This document shows, one piece after another, positions 8,281 through 18,044 of a stretch of 64,000 nucleotides of DNA. Origin of the DNA: Arenimonas sp. SCN 70-307 (GTDB taxonomy: Bacteria; Pseudomonadota; Gammaproteobacteria; Xanthomonadales; Xanthomonadaceae); NCBI RefSeq assembly GCF_001724815.1, contig NZ_MEDO01000010.1:1-64000 (forward strand), written 5' to 3'. How positions within the stretch are numbered: position 1 is the stretch's first letter; each line of letters opens with the position of its first letter. The position numbers and the translations under genes were made by a program. Under the pieces are notes generated by a model. It searched no databases and had not been told where the DNA came from. It saw nothing but the letters and a program-made list of their open reading frames with translations.

Positions 8281-11064
8281 CAAAAACGAGACCCCACAAG
8301 CGACGCACGCAGCACGGACCGCGGCGCGGGCGGCGTCGAGGGCGTCGTCGGGGGGCACGATGCGGGGGCGCTGGTCGAGGGTGCAGTCCAGGCCGAGGTC
8401 GAGCATCAGCGCGTGGGCCTCGAGCAGGGGCTGCAGGTGGCCGGGCGGCAGCACGCCGGCGTGGTCGAGCGCGCGAAGCAGCGCCGGCGTGTCGCGCGGC
8501 GTGCACAGCGCCGGGTGCGCCGCCGCGTGCTGCAGCACCAGCGCCTGCACCAGGAATTCCAGGTCCACCAGCCCGCCCTCGCCCTGCTTGAGGTCGAAGC
8601 GACCCGGGCCGCTGCGGTCGAGCTCGGTGCGCATGCGCCGGCGCATCGCCCGCACGTCCTCGCGCAGCGCCTCGGGTTCGCGCGGCGCGCGCAGGGTTTC
8701 GTCGCGGATGCGCTCGAAAGCCGCGCGCACCGGCGCCGCGCCAGCGATCGGCCGCGCGCGCACCAGCGCCTGCCGCTCCCAGGTCCAGGCGCGCTGGCGC
8801 TGGTAGTCGGCAAAACTTTCCACGCTCGACACCAGCATGCCCTTGGCGCCGTCGGGGCGCAGGCGTACGTCCACTTCGTAAAGCTTGCCGGCGCTGGTGA
8901 CCGTGCCCAGCAGGCTGACCAGGCGCTGCGCCAGCCGCCCGAACCAGCGGTTGGCATCGAGCGGGCGCGCCCCGTCGGAGACGGCATCGGCGGGGGCGTC
9001 GTGCAGGAACACCAGGTCGAGGTCGGAGCCGAAGCCCAGCTCGCGCCCGCCCAGGCTGCCGTAGCCCAGCACCGCCAGGCCCGCGCCGGGGATGCGGCCG
9101 TGCTGGCGCGCCAGGTCGCGCTCGGCCAGCTGCAGCAGCACGCCCAGCAAACCTTCGGCCAGCGTCGCCAGGCGCGAGGCCGCCTGCACCGGCGGCAGGC
9201 GCAGGCCCATCGTGGCCAGCGCCAGGCGGAAGCCGATGGCCTGGCGCAGTTCGTTGAGCGCGTTCAGGCCCGCCTCGACGTCGTCTTCGGGCAGGCGCGC
9301 GGTGGCCTCGTCCACGAGATCGTTGATCTCTTGCTCGTCGGGCACCGGGCCGGCGGCGCGGGTGTCGAGCAGTTCGTCGAGCAGCAGCGGGTGTGCGGCC
9401 AGGCGCTCGGACAGCAGCGCGCTGCGCGCGGTCACGTCCACCAGGCGCGCGAGCGCGGCGGGCTGTTCGTCGAGCAGGGCCAGGTAGCTGGTGCGCCGGG
9501 CCACGGCCTGCAGCAGCGCCAGGCCGCGCGGCAGCGCCGCGTCGGGCGCCTGCGAGCGCGCGGCGGCGGCCATCAGCTCGGGCAACACGTTGTCCAGGCG
9601 CTGGCGGCCGCGCGCCGACAGCGAGCGCACCGCCGGCGTGCGGGCGAAGTCGCGCAGCTGCGCGTCCAGGCCTTCGGCGTCGGTGAAGCCGGCATCGGCC
9701 AGCACGCCGGCCTCGCCGCCGTCGGGCAGCGCGCGCCAGTACTGCACCAGCGCGTTCGCGGGCGCCTTGCGGCGGCGGCGCGCTTCGAGCAGGCCGGCGA
9801 ATTCTTCGGCCACGACGCTGCGGTGGGCATCGAGCTCGGTGAACATTTCGCGTTCGCCCGGGTAGCCGAGGCCGCGGGCGATGCGGTGGCGCGCCACCGG
9901 GTCGTCGGGCAGCGCGTGCACCTGCTGGTCGGCCAGCATCTGCACGCGGTTCTCGAGCCGGCGCAGGTGGCGGTAGGCCGCGGCCAGGCGTTCGGCGGTG
10001 GCGGCCGTGACATGGCCGGCGTCCGCCAGCCCCGACAGCACGGGCAGCAGCGAGCGGCCGCGCAGTTCCGGCTCGCGCCCGGCGCGGATCAGCTGCAGGG
10101 CCTGCACCAGGAACTCCACCTCGCGGATGCCGCCCGGGCCGAGCTTGAGGTCTTCGGCCAGCTCGCGCCGCTGCACTTCGGCGGCGATCAGCGCCTTCAT
10201 CTCGCGCAGGCCGTCGAGCGCGCTGTAGTCGAGGTAGCGGCGGTAGACGAAGGGCCGCAGCGTCTCGAGCAGGCGCTCGCCGGCGGCGATGTCGCCGGCC
10301 ACGGGGCGGGCCTTGATCCAGGCGTAGCGCTCCCAGTCGCGGCCCTCGCGCTGGTAGTACTGCTCCATCGCGCCGAAGCTCAGGGCCAGCCGGCCGCTGC
10401 TGCCGAAGGGGCGCAGGCGCAGGTCGACGCGGTGGCAGAAACCGTCGGCGGTGACGTCGCCCAGCAGCTGCGCCAGGCGCTGGCCCAGGCGCGTGAACCA
10501 GGCCTCGGCGTCGAGCGCACGCGCGCCGTCGGACTGGCCGTGTTCGGGGAAGGCGTAGACGAGGTCGACGTCGGAACTGAAGTTCAGCTCGCCGCCGCCG
10601 AGCTTGCCCAGGCCGAACACCACCAGTTGCTGCGGCTCGCCGGCGGCGTTGCGCACGGTGCCGTGGGCCTGGCGCAGCACGCCCGACAGGGCGTCGACGC
10701 CCGACTGCAGGGCCTGGTCGGCGATGCGGCTGGCGCCGGCGAGCGTGGCGTCCACGTCGTCTTGGCCATGCAGGTCGCGCCAGACCAGGCGCGTGGATTC
10801 GCGCGTACGCCAGCGGCGCAGCTGCGCCGGCCAGTCGACCGGGCTTTCGGGCGCCAGCGCCGGCGGCGGCTCGGCCGGGCCGTCGAGCCGCGCCAGCAAT
10901 TCCGGCTGTCGCGCCAGGGTGTCGATGGCGAAATCGCTGGCCATCGCCAGCCGCGCCAGCGCCGCACGCCGCGCCGGCACGTCCAGCGCCCCCGGCGCCC
11001 GCTCCGCCAGCCGCCCCAGGGCATTGTCGACATGGGCCTGCGCGGCCTGCTCAAGCGAATCCAT
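8260..11064 (-). CDS. glnE: Bifunctional glutamine synthetase adenylyltransferase/deadenylylase
   Basis: The 934-residue GlnE (E. coli 946) sets glutamine synthetase activity by attaching or removing AMP in response to PII. Both nucleotidyltransferase domains show the expected G-G-x-E-L-x(3)-SDxDLV signature: [20 protein letters not shown] in the N-terminal deadenylylase half and [20 protein letters not shown] in the C-terminal adenylylase half. Each half ends with its helical GlnE/GlnD-type regulatory bundle. The start ATG at 11064 ([13 protein letters not shown]) is taken because upstream sequence in frame loses similarity and runs into the yefM promoter. The final residues, about FLNADQIG and the stop, are encoded by the right arm of the inverted repeat at 8245-8280, so the native C-terminus has been replaced. 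Confidence 0.95.
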   Translation of the reverse strand: MDSLEQAAQAHVDNALGRLAERAPGALDVPARRAALARLAMASDFAIDTLARQPELLARLDGPAEPPPALAPESPVDWPAQLRRWRTRESTRLVWRDLHGQDDVDATLAGASRIADQALQSGVDALSGVLRQAHGTVRNAAGEPQQLVVFGLGKLGGGELNFSSDVDLVYAFPEHGQSDGARALDAEAWFTRLGQRLAQLLGDVTADGFCHRVDLRLRPFGSSGRLALSFGAMEQYYQREGRDWERYAWIKARPVAGDIAAGERLLETLRPFVYRRYLDYSALDGLREMKALIAAEVQRRELAEDLKLGPGGIREVEFLVQALQLIRAGREPELRGRSLLPVLSGLADAGHVTAATAERLAAAYRHLRRLENRVQMLADQQVHALPDDPVARHRIARGLGYPGEREMFTELDAHRSVVAEEFAGLLEARRRRKAPANALVQYWRALPDGGEAGVLADAGFTDAEGLDAQLRDFARTPAVRSLSARGRQRLDNVLPELMAAAARSQAPDAALPRGLALLQAVARRTSYLALLDEQPAALARLVDVTARSALLSERLAAHPLLLDELLDTRAAGPVPDEQEINDLVDEATARLPEDDVEAGLNALNELRQAIGFRLALATMGLRLPPVQAASRLATLAEGLLGVLLQLAERDLARQHGRIPGAGLAVLGYGSLGGRELGFGSDLDLVFLHDAPADAVSDGARPLDANRWFGRLAQRLVSLLGTVTSAGKLYEVDVRLRPDGAKGMLVSSVESFADYQRQRAWTWERQALVRARPIAGAAPVRAAFERIRDETLRAPREPEALREDVRAMRRRMRTELDRSGPGRFDLKQGEGGLVDLEFLVQALVLQHAAAHPALCTPRDTPALLRALDHAGVLPPGHLQPLLEAHALMLDLGLDCTLDQRPRIVPPDDALDAARAAVRAACVACGVSFLNADQIG

Positions 11065-11106
11065 CGGGCGATGGTAAATCGCACGCCCGCCGCCGTGGTT
11101 CCCTGA

Positions 11107-11145
11107 TTGACCGGCGGCGGAGCAATACGTACAGTATTCTGTACA
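11107..11145 (+). promoter_or_regulatory. yefM-yoeB promoter and operator
   Basis: A -35 box TTGACC (11107-11112), 17-bp spacer and -10 box TACAGT (11130-11135) give a good sigma-70 promoter. The inverted repeat GTACAG-TATT-CTGTAC (11129-11144) overlaps the -10. It contains two GTAC centres exactly 12 bp apart, one of them a full TGTACA. Paired TGTACA palindromes at 12-bp centre spacing are the known YefM-YoeB operator geometry of E. coli, so autorepression is very likely. Confidence 0.75.
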
Positions 11146-11157
11146 TATGGAGTCGCC

Positions 11158-11409
11158 ATGGACACCCTGACCTACACCGCCGCCCGCGCCGCCCTCGCGT
11201 CCACCATGGACCGCGTGGTGAACGACCACGAGCCGGTCATCATCACCCGCGGCAACCAGCAGTCGGTGGTGATGGTGTCGCTGGAGGACTACAAGGCGAT
11301 GGAAGAAACCGCCTACCTGCTGCGCAGCCCGAAGAACGCGCGGCGCCTGCTCGAATCGGTGGCCCAGCTCGAAGCCGGCCGCGGCAAGGTCCGGCCGCTG
11401 TCGGAGTGA
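11158..11409 (+). CDS. yefM: YefM antitoxin (Phd/YefM family)
   Basis: An 83-residue antitoxin starting at the ATG at 11158, with GGAG 5 nt upstream. The N-terminal Phd/YefM DNA-binding fold is recognisable as [38 protein letters not shown] and [20 protein letters not shown]. The C-terminal stretch [11 protein letters not shown] is the usual toxin-wrapping segment. YefM binds YoeB and represses the operon. The stop overlaps the yoeB GTG start by 4 bp. A longer upstream frame would read through the promoter and is rejected. Confidence 0.93.
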   Translation: MDTLTYTAARAALASTMDRVVNDHEPVIITRGNQQSVVMVSLEDYKAMEETAYLLRSPKNARRLLESVAQLEAGRGKVRPLSE

Positions 11410-11660
11410 TCAAGCAGTTCTCGGACAACGCCTGGCAGGACTACCTGCATTGGCAGCAGGCCGACCGCCAGCTGCTGAGGCGGGTGAACGAGCTGATCAA
11501 GGCCATCGAGCGCGATCCTTTCGCGGGCATCGGCAAGCCCGAGCCGCTGCGCCATGCCCTGGCCGGCTACTGGTCGCGCCGCATCAACGACGAGCACCGC
11601 CTGGTCTACAAGGTCGAAGGCAAGGTGCTGATGATTGCCGCGGTTCGCTACCACTACTGA
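11406..11660 (+). CDS. yoeB: YoeB ribosome-dependent mRNA endonuclease toxin
   Basis: An 84-residue toxin, the same length as E. coli YoeB, started by GTG at 11406 inside the yefM stop (GTGA), so translation is coupled. It is collinear with E. coli YoeB: W10, DYLHWQ, INELIK-like [30 protein letters not shown] and the terminal RYHY. The catalytic residues Glu46, Arg65, His83 and Tyr84 are all present, so the enzyme should cleave mRNA in the ribosomal A site. A strong terminator follows. It is a complete, probably functional type II module between glnE and mgtE. Confidence 0.96.
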   Translation: MIKQFSDNAWQDYLHWQQADRQLLRRVNELIKAIERDPFAGIGKPEPLRHALAGYWSRRINDEHRLVYKVEGKVLMIAAVRYHY

Positions 11661-11683
11661 GCGCGCGGGCGGCTGGAAAAAAG

Positions 11684-11715
11684 AAAGCCCGCAGCGCGAT
11701 GCAGCTGCGGGCTTT
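11684..11715. terminator. Bidirectional terminator between yoeB and mgtE
   Basis: AAAGCCCGCAGC (11684-11695), 8-nt loop, GCTGCGGGCTTT (11704-11715): a perfect 12-bp stem with A/T ends. It serves both converging transcripts. Confidence 0.85.
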
Positions 11716-11799
11716 CAGCTCCCTCCCCCACGTCGGAAGCACGGGCATCGTGGCCCGGCGGCGGGGGGCGTTGCACGTTGCAGTGCAACATGCCGCGGC

Positions 11800-13014
11800 T
11801 CAGAGCACCAGCCAGGTCACCAGGCCAAGGAACGCACCCATGGAAACCACGTCGGTGAGCGTGGTCAGGAAGATGCTCGAGGCCGTCGCCGGGTCGGCGC
11901 CCATGCGCTTGAGCGCCAGCGGGATCGTGGCGCCGGCCAGGCCCGCGATCATGCAGCTGATGGCCATGGCGGCCAGCGTGATCAGGCCCAACGCCAGCGC
12001 ATCGCCGCCACCGTCGCGGGCCACCACCCAATACATGGCCGCGCCGGCCAGTGCGCCGGTCACGACGCCATTGACCAGGCCCAGCACGCCCTCCTTGGTG
12101 ATGATCTTGGCGATGCCCAGGCCCTTGAGCTCGCCCAGCGTCATGCCGCGCAGCATCACCGCCAGCGACTGCGCGCCGAGGTTGCCGCTCTGGCCGCCCA
12201 GCACCGGCAGGAACACCGCCAGCACGACCACGCGGTTGATGGTGTCCTCGAAGTAGCCGACCACCGCCGCCGCCACGAACACCGTCAGCAGGTTCACCAG
12301 CAGCCAGGGGTTGCGGAAGCGGAAGGCGCGCCACAGCGGCGTGGCCAGGCGTTCTTCCTTCTCGACGCCGACCATGGCGCCGGCCTGCGCCGAGATCTCG
12401 AAGGCCTGCTGCTCGAACAGCACCTGGCCGCGCACCTGGCCCACCAGGTGGCCGTCGTCCTCGCACACCGGGTAGACCGGGTAGTGGCGCGTCACCACCT
12501 CGCGCATCGCGTCTACCAGCGGCATGCGCGGGCGCAGGCAGAACGGGCTGCGGATCATCACTTCGTCGAGCGCGCGGGTGCGATCGGCGTAGAGCAGGTC
12601 GCGGAAGGCCACCACGCCCAGCAGCTTCTGCGCGCCATCGACCACCCACAGGTAGGTGACCAGGCGCTGCTTGACCACCTCGCGCAGCGCCTCGATCGCC
12701 TCCGACACCGTCGTGCCGGAAACGAAGACCGCCGGCGGGTCCTCGAGCAGGCGGCCCACCGAGCCCTCCGGGTAGCGCTGGGCGTCGGCCCAGTCGGTGC
12801 CGGCCGGCGCCGCGGCGATGACCGCGGCGCGGTCACCCACCGACATCGCCGCCAGCAGCACGTTCGCCCGAGCCGGCGGCAGGCTGGCCAGCAGCCGCGC
12901 CTTTTCGGCGGGCGCCCGGCCCTCGAGCTGCCTGAGCGCCGAGTCGGTGTCGAGCGCACCGATGCGCTTGGCCAGGTCCGGGGCGGCGCCGGGCGCCGTT
13001 TGCGTATCGGTCAC
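11800..13014 (-). CDS. mgtE: MgtE-type magnesium transporter
   Basis: A 404-residue MgtE: an N-terminal helical domain (about 1-105, including SLPPARANVLLAAMSVGDRA), two CBS domains (about 110-235, TVSEAIEALREVVKQRLVTY and PLVDAMREVVTRHYPVYPV) and five C-terminal transmembrane helices. The pore motif PVLGGQSGNLGAQSLAV and the TLTDVVSMGAF block mark the Mg2+ channel. In this family the cytosolic domains sense Mg2+ and gate the channel. The GTG start at 13014 is supported by AGGAG six nt upstream; no ATG fits. It is slightly shorter than the usual 450 residues because the N domain is compact. A small hairpin (GTTGCAC/GTGCAAC, 11770-11789) follows the stop. Confidence 0.92.
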   Translation of the reverse strand: MTDTQTAPGAAPDLAKRIGALDTDSALRQLEGRAPAEKARLLASLPPARANVLLAAMSVGDRAAVIAAAPAGTDWADAQRYPEGSVGRLLEDPPAVFVSGTTVSEAIEALREVVKQRLVTYLWVVDGAQKLLGVVAFRDLLYADRTRALDEVMIRSPFCLRPRMPLVDAMREVVTRHYPVYPVCEDDGHLVGQVRGQVLFEQQAFEISAQAGAMVGVEKEERLATPLWRAFRFRNPWLLVNLLTVFVAAAVVGYFEDTINRVVVLAVFLPVLGGQSGNLGAQSLAVMLRGMTLGELKGLGIAKIITKEGVLGLVNGVVTGALAGAAMYWVVARDGGGDALALGLITLAAMAISCMIAGLAGATIPLALKRMGADPATASSIFLTTLTDVVSMGAFLGLVTWLVL

Positions 13015-13128
13015 GTGCAGCTCCTGTGAAAACCCCTGATAACGAGCTAAGCCTAGCCCAAGGGACACATGCCGCGCTGCCCCGCTTCTGGGACAATCGC
13101 CGCCTCGCACCCCACGGCGAAACCCCAC

Positions 13129-14163
13129 ATGCTGCGCACCACCTCGCGGGCCCTGCCCGCCCTGCTGCTCGTCGCCGCGCTCGCGGCCTGTTCCACCGAC
13201 ACCCCCGAAGCCCCCGGCGCCCCGGCGCTGAGCGTCAGCGTCGCGGAAGCTTCGCGACTGTCGCTGCCCGAGCGCATCCCGGCCTCGGGGTCCATCGCGG
13301 CCTGGGAGGAGGTATCGCTGGGCGTGGAGCTCTCCGGCCAGCGCGTCGCCTCGGTCGCGGTGGAAGTGGGCGACGTGGTGCGCCAGGGCCAGCCCCTGCT
13401 GCAGCTCGACACCCGTACGCTGGCGATGGAGCTGCGCCAGGCCGAAGCCAACCTCGAGGTGGCCGCCGCCAACGCCCGCCGCGGCGAGCGCCTGCTGCGC
13501 GAGAAGCTGGTGGCCGCCAGCGAGGCCGAGCAGCTGATCGCCGGCGAGGTCACGGCCCGCGCCGCCGCCGAAAACGCCCGCCTGCGCATGGACTTCGCCA
13601 CCCTGCGCGCGCCGCACGACGGCATCGTCTCGGCGCGCAGCGTGCAGCCCGGCCAGGTGGTGGCGGCCGGCACCGAACTGCTGCGCCTGATCCGCGACCA
13701 GCGCCTGGAATGGCGCGCCGAGCTGCCCGAATCGCAGTTCGTGCGCGTCGCCGCCGGCACGCCGGTGCGCCTGCGTGGCCCGGACGGCGCGTTGGTGGAA
13801 GGCAGCGTGCGCGCCGTGTCGCCGGCGCTGGACCCGCGCAGCCGCACCGGCACCGTCTACGCCGACCTGCCGGCGCCGGGCGTGCTGCGCGCCGGCATGT
13901 TCGCCGCCGGCGAGCTGCTGCTGGCCGAGCGCGAGGCCAACACCGTGCCCGCCGCCGCCGTGGTCGAGCGCGACGGCCATGCCTACGTGTTCGTGCTGGC
14001 CGAAGACGATCTCGTCAGCCGCCGCCGCATCACCCCGGGCGCCCGCAGCGGCGCGGTGGTGGAGGTGCGCGACGGCCTGGAGGGCGGCGAGAAAGTCGTG
14101 GTGGAGGGCGCCGGCTTCCTGGCCGACGGCGACCGCGTGCGCGTCGTGCCGGCCGGCGGCTGA
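13129..14163 (+). CDS. RND efflux periplasmic adaptor (lipoprotein)
   Basis: A 344-residue membrane-fusion protein with a lipoprotein signal (LLLVAALAAC, acylated Cys about residue 21). Next come the lipoyl half-motifs (ISGSI-like IPASGSIAAWEEVSLGVELS, then VEVGDVVRQGQPLLQLD), a short alpha hairpin (about 105-150), the second lipoyl half (TLRAPHDGIVSARSVQPGQ), a beta-barrel and a membrane-proximal domain. It links an RND pump to an outer-membrane channel. The ATG at 13129 is chosen because the lipobox follows directly; an earlier in-frame ATG at 13069 adds an unlikely N-terminus. It is 3 bp from the pump gene. No outer-membrane channel gene is adjacent. Confidence 0.9.
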   Translation: MLRTTSRALPALLLVAALAACSTDTPEAPGAPALSVSVAEASRLSLPERIPASGSIAAWEEVSLGVELSGQRVASVAVEVGDVVRQGQPLLQLDTRTLAMELRQAEANLEVAAANARRGERLLREKLVAASEAEQLIAGEVTARAAAENARLRMDFATLRAPHDGIVSARSVQPGQVVAAGTELLRLIRDQRLEWRAELPESQFVRVAAGTPVRLRGPDGALVEGSVRAVSPALDPRSRTGTVYADLPAPGVLRAGMFAAGELLLAEREANTVPAAAVVERDGHAYVFVLAEDDLVSRRRITPGARSGAVVEVRDGLEGGEKVVVEGAGFLADGDRVRVVPAGG

Positions 14164-14166
14164 GCC

Positions 14167-17100
14167 ATGGCGATCAACTTCTCCGCCTGGTCCATCAACC
14201 GGCCGCTGCCGGCCATCCTGCTGTTCATCCTGCTGGGCATCGTCGGCCTGGTGGGTTTCCAGCAGCTGGCCGTGTCGCGTTTCCCCGACATCGCCTACCC
14301 GGGCGTCACCGTCAGCGTGGCGCTGCCGGGCGCCACGCCCAACCAGCTCGAAACCGAGGTCACCCGCCGCATCGAGGACTCGATCGCCACGCTGCCCGAG
14401 GTGAACAAGCTGATCTCGACCGTGGTCGAGGGCAACTCCACCACCTTCGTGGAGTTCAAGCTCAGCAAGGACCTCGGCGACGCGCTCGACGAAGTGCGCG
14501 ACGCCGTCACCCGCATCCGCACCGACCTTCCGCAGGACATCCAGGAACCGGTGGTGGCCAAGCTCGAGATCGTGGGCGGCACCCTGGTGACCTACGCGGT
14601 GGCCTCGCCGACGATGACCGAGGACGAACTGAGCTGGTTCGTCGACGATGAAGTGACCAAGGCCATGTTCACCGTGCCCGGCGTGGGCCAGGTGACGCGC
14701 GCCGGCGGCGTGAACCGCGAGGTGCAGGTGGACCTGCGCCCGGGCGTGCTGGCGGCCTATGGTCTGACGGCCGGCCAGGTCTCGCAGCAGCTGGCGGCCT
14801 CGCAGCTCGAGCGCAGCGGCGGCCGCGCCACCTGGGCCGGCGGCGAGCAGGCCATCCGCGCGGTGGGCACGGTGCAGCGCGCCGAAGAGCTGGCGCTGTT
14901 CCCCATCGTGCTGCCCGACGGCAGCCAGGTGCCGCTGTCGGCCCTGGCCGAGGTGAAGGACGGCCACGAGGAGCGCCGCGGCCTGGCCCTGCTCGACGGC
15001 CAGCCGGTGGTGGCCTTCGGCATCACCCGCACGCGCGGCTCGAGCGAGCTCGAGGTCGGCGCCGGCGTCGAAGCCGCGATCAAGCGGCTCGAAGCCGCGC
15101 ACCCGGGCGTGAAGTTCAACCTGGTCAGCACCGCCGTGGACGAGGTCAAGGGCTCGTACCGCTCGTCGATGATGATGCTCTGGGAAGGCGCGCTGCTGGC
15201 GGTGCTGGTGGTGTGGTTCTTCCTGCGCGACTGGCGCGCGACCTGGATCTCGGCCGTGGCGCTGCCGCTGTCGATCATCCCCACCTTCGGCGTGATGTGG
15301 CTGTTCGACTTCAGCCTCAACCTGGTGACCCTGCTGGCGCTGGCGGTGGTGGTGGGCATCCTGGTGGACGACGCCATCGTCGAGGTCGAGAACATCGACC
15401 GGCACATGGGCATGGGCAAGCCGCCCAAGCAGGCCGCCACCGAGGCGGCCGACGAGATCGGCCTGGCGGTGATCGCCACCTCGGCCACGCTGGCGGCGGT
15501 GTTCGTGCCGGTGGCCTTCATGCCGGGCATCGCCGGCAAGTTCTTCCTCGAGTTCGGCTGGACCGCGGCCACCGCGGTGATGTTCTCGCTGATGGTGGCG
15601 CGCCTGCTGACGCCGATGATGGCGGCCTACCAGCTCAAGCCCAAGCCGCACGTCGAGAAGGAATCGAAGCTGATGCGCTGGTACCTGGGCCTGGTCGAGT
15701 GGGCCCTGGCCCACCGCGCCATGACCCTGTGGGGCGCGCTGCTGATGTTCATCGGTTCGCTGGCGCTGGTGCCGCTGATCCCGTCCACCTTCATCCCGGG
15801 CTCGGACCTGGGCCGCAGCAACCTCAGCATCGAGCTCGCGCCGGGCGCCACGCTCGAACAGACGGCGGACATGAGCGAGCGCGCCCGCGCGCTGATTTCC
15901 GACATCCCGGAGCTGCGGCAGGCCTACGCCACCGTCGGCGGCATCCTCGACCTGGGCGACCCGGCGGTGAGCGGCGTGGCCGACGTGCGCAAGGCGGTGA
16001 TGGTGCTCGACTGGGGCCCCGAGGGCGATCGCGACCGCTCGCAGAAGGAGCTCGAGCGCGAAGTGCGCGAGCGGCTCACCGCCCTGCCGGGCGTGCGCCA
16101 GCGCTTCATCTCCAGCGAGCCGGGCGAGCAGCTGATGCTGGTGCTCACCGGCAGCGACCCGGACCGGCTCTACCAGGCCTCGCAGGCCTTCGAGCGCGAC
16201 CTGCGCTCGATGCCGGGCCTGGGCACGGTCAGCTCGACGGCCTCGCTGCTGCGACCGGAGCTGATCGTCGTGCCCGATGCGCGCCGCGCCGCGGACCTGG
16301 GCGTGTCCACGCTCGACATCGCCGAGGCCGCGCGCATCGCCACCAGCGGCGACTACCGCCAGCGGCTGTCGAAGCTCAACCTGGCCGACCGCCAGATCCC
16401 GATCCGCGTGCGCCTGGCCGAGGACGGCCTGTCCGACCCCGACCTGCTGGCGCTGCTGCGCGTGCCCAGCGCCCACGGCGGCACCGTGCCGCTGTCGGCC
16501 GTGGCCGAAGTGCGCACCGGCGCCGGGCCCTCGGTGGTCAACCGCTTCGCGCGCGAGCGCAACATCACCTTCACCGCCGAGCTCAACGGCCGGCCGCTGG
16601 GCGAGGTGATGGCCGAGGTCGAGCAGCTGCCCTCGCTGCAGCAGCTGCCGCCCGGCGTGCAGGTGCTCAACACGGGCGATTCGGAAGTGTTCGTCGAGCT
16701 CTTCACCGGCTTCGCGCTGGCGATGGCGGCGGGCCTGTTCTGCGTGTACGCGGTGCTGCTGCTCCTGTTCAACCACGCCAGCCACCCGCTGATCATCCTG
16801 ATGGCGGTGCCGCTGTCGGCCGGCGGCGCCTTCGGCGCGATGCTGCTCACCGGCACGATGCTGTCGCTGCCGGCGCTGATCGGCCTGCTGATGCTGATCG
16901 GCATCGCCACCAAGAACTCGATCCTGCTGGTGGACTACGCCGTCATCGCCGAGGACGAAAAGGGCATGAACATGCACGACGCACTGGTGGACGCCTGCCG
17001 CAAGCGCGCCCGCCCGGTGATCATGACCACGATCGCGATGAGCGCCGGCATGACCCCGATCGCGCTGGGCCTCGGCGCCGACGCCGCCTTCCGCCAGCCC

Positions 17101-17214
17101 ATGGCCGTGGCCGTCATCGGCGGCCTGATCACCTCCACCGCCCTGAGCCTGGTCGTCGTGCCCGCCGCCTTCGCCGCCATGGAAACCTTCACCCGCCGCT
17201 TCACCCGCCGCTAA
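14167..17214 (+). CDS. RND multidrug efflux pump, AcrB/HAE1 type
   Basis: The 1015-residue pump has 12 transmembrane helices and two large periplasmic loops. TM1 is INRPLPAILLFILLGIVGLV. The proton-relay acids lie in GILVDDAIVEVENIDRHM (the AcrB D407/D408 position) and the partner lysine in IGIATKNSILLVDYA (the K940 position). The FxP-type porter segments and a GGxxxR-like region are present. It forms an operon with the adaptor at 13129. Substrates cannot be read from the sequence, but the short, AcrB-divergent layout resembles the MexK/OqxB-like branch. Its TAA stop (17212-17214) overlaps the first bases of the left REP arm flanking the RAYT gene. Confidence 0.94.
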   Translation: MAINFSAWSINRPLPAILLFILLGIVGLVGFQQLAVSRFPDIAYPGVTVSVALPGATPNQLETEVTRRIEDSIATLPEVNKLISTVVEGNSTTFVEFKLSKDLGDALDEVRDAVTRIRTDLPQDIQEPVVAKLEIVGGTLVTYAVASPTMTEDELSWFVDDEVTKAMFTVPGVGQVTRAGGVNREVQVDLRPGVLAAYGLTAGQVSQQLAASQLERSGGRATWAGGEQAIRAVGTVQRAEELALFPIVLPDGSQVPLSALAEVKDGHEERRGLALLDGQPVVAFGITRTRGSSELEVGAGVEAAIKRLEAAHPGVKFNLVSTAVDEVKGSYRSSMMMLWEGALLAVLVVWFFLRDWRATWISAVALPLSIIPTFGVMWLFDFSLNLVTLLALAVVVGILVDDAIVEVENIDRHMGMGKPPKQAATEAADEIGLAVIATSATLAAVFVPVAFMPGIAGKFFLEFGWTAATAVMFSLMVARLLTPMMAAYQLKPKPHVEKESKLMRWYLGLVEWALAHRAMTLWGALLMFIGSLALVPLIPSTFIPGSDLGRSNLSIELAPGATLEQTADMSERARALISDIPELRQAYATVGGILDLGDPAVSGVADVRKAVMVLDWGPEGDRDRSQKELEREVRERLTALPGVRQRFISSEPGEQLMLVLTGSDPDRLYQASQAFERDLRSMPGLGTVSSTASLLRPELIVVPDARRAADLGVSTLDIAEAARIATSGDYRQRLSKLNLADRQIPIRVRLAEDGLSDPDLLALLRVPSAHGGTVPLSAVAEVRTGAGPSVVNRFARERNITFTAELNGRPLGEVMAEVEQLPSLQQLPPGVQVLNTGDSEVFVELFTGFALAMAAGLFCVYAVLLLLFNHASHPLIILMAVPLSAGGAFGAMLLTGTMLSLPALIGLLMLIGIATKNSILLVDYAVIAEDEKGMNMHDALVDACRKRARPVIMTTIAMSAGMTPIALGLGADAAFRQPMAVAVIGGLITSTALSLVVVPAAFAAMETFTRRFTRR

Positions 17215-17261
17215 GAAACGGGGTCAGGTTCACTTTAAGAAAGGGGGTCAGGTTCACTTCC
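17213..17261 (+). repeat. Left inverted double-REP arm of the RAYT unit
   Basis: Two direct REP copies: GAAACGGGGTCAGGTTCACTT from 17215 and GAAAGGGGGTCAGGTTCAC from 17239, differing by C/G after GAAA. The 49-bp arm is inverted at 18037-18085 with a single mismatch. It begins within the TAA stop of the upstream pump gene. Confidence 0.88.
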
Positions 17262-17342
17262 CCCTCAACGCCGGAGGATTCCGAGTCGCCGGCGGGTGAT
17301 TTGACGATGGCCCGCCACCCTCGCCGGTGGCGGACTGGACCC

Positions 17343-18044
17343 ATGGCCCGTCTCCCGCGCATCGACCTCCCCGGCATCCCCCAGCACGTCGTGCAGCGCG
17401 GCAACAACCGCCTGCCGTGCTTCCTCGACCACCGCGACCGATGGGAATACCTGGCCACGCTGGGCGAAGCCCTGCAGCACACGGACTGCCAGTTGCACGC
17501 CTACGTGCTGATGGAGAACCACGTCCACCTGCTGGTGACGCCGCCGCGAGCCGGCGCCGTGGGCGCGCTGATGCAGCGTCTGGGGCGCCGCTACGTGGCC
17601 TGGTTCAATGCCCGGCACGAGCGCACGGGCACGCTGTGGGAGGGGCGCTACAAGGCCTGCCTGGTGGACAGCGAAACCTACGTGCTGCGCTGCGCCCGTT
17701 ACATCGATCTCAATCCAGTGCGCGCCCGGCTCACCAGCGACCCGGCCAGCTACCCCTGGTCGAGCTGCGCCGCACTGCTTGGGCTTCGCGATGAACCCCT
17801 GCTCACGCCGCATCCGGCGCAGCGCGCGCTCGACGCAACACAAAGGCAGCCCGGCAAGGCTTACGCCGAGCTCCTCAGCGAAGCACTTCCCGCCGAAGAG
17901 CTCGACGCGATCCGCCTCTACCTCCGGCAGCAGCGCGCCTGGGGCCGGGACGACTTCCGGGCCATGGTCGAATCGAAGACCCGGCGTTTCGCCAGCGTGC
18001 GCCCGGCGCACCGGCCACGGCAGACGAGTGGGGCCAGGAAGTGA
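17343..18044 (+). CDS. REP-associated tyrosine transposase (RAYT, Y1/IS200-like)
   Basis: A 233-residue single-strand DNA transposase. The HUH metal motif is MENHVHLL (H60, H62). The catalytic tyrosine lies in the family segment ETYVLRCARYIDLNPVRA (about 111-128). GTLWEGRYKACLVDS and the N-terminal RIDLPGIPQHVVQRGNNR are typical of RAYTs. The C-terminal 60 residues are basic and end in the REP: the last codons AGG AAG TGA are part of the right arm. The ATG at 17343 is preferred; an upstream ATG at 17307 would add 12 Arg-rich residues. All key residues are intact, so the enzyme may still act on REP hairpins. Confidence 0.93.
   Translation: MARLPRIDLPGIPQHVVQRGNNRLPCFLDHRDRWEYLATLGEALQHTDCQLHAYVLMENHVHLLVTPPRAGAVGALMQRLGRRYVAWFNARHERTGTLWEGRYKACLVDSETYVLRCARYIDLNPVRARLTSDPASYPWSSCAALLGLRDEPLLTPHPAQRALDATQRQPGKAYAELLSEALPAEELDAIRLYLRQQRAWGRDDFRAMVESKTRRFASVRPAHRPRQTSGARK

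Noticed and set aside
8233..11106. Plus-strand 957-codon frame antisense to glnE
   Set aside because: Low-complexity product; glnE on the other strand has both nucleotidyltransferase signatures.
11800..16977. A single long minus-strand frame running from mgtE back across the efflux genes
   Set aside because: Only the last 404 codons are MgtE. The upstream part is antisense to the RND genes, low in complexity, and a GTG start with AGGAG at 13014 explains the real gene.
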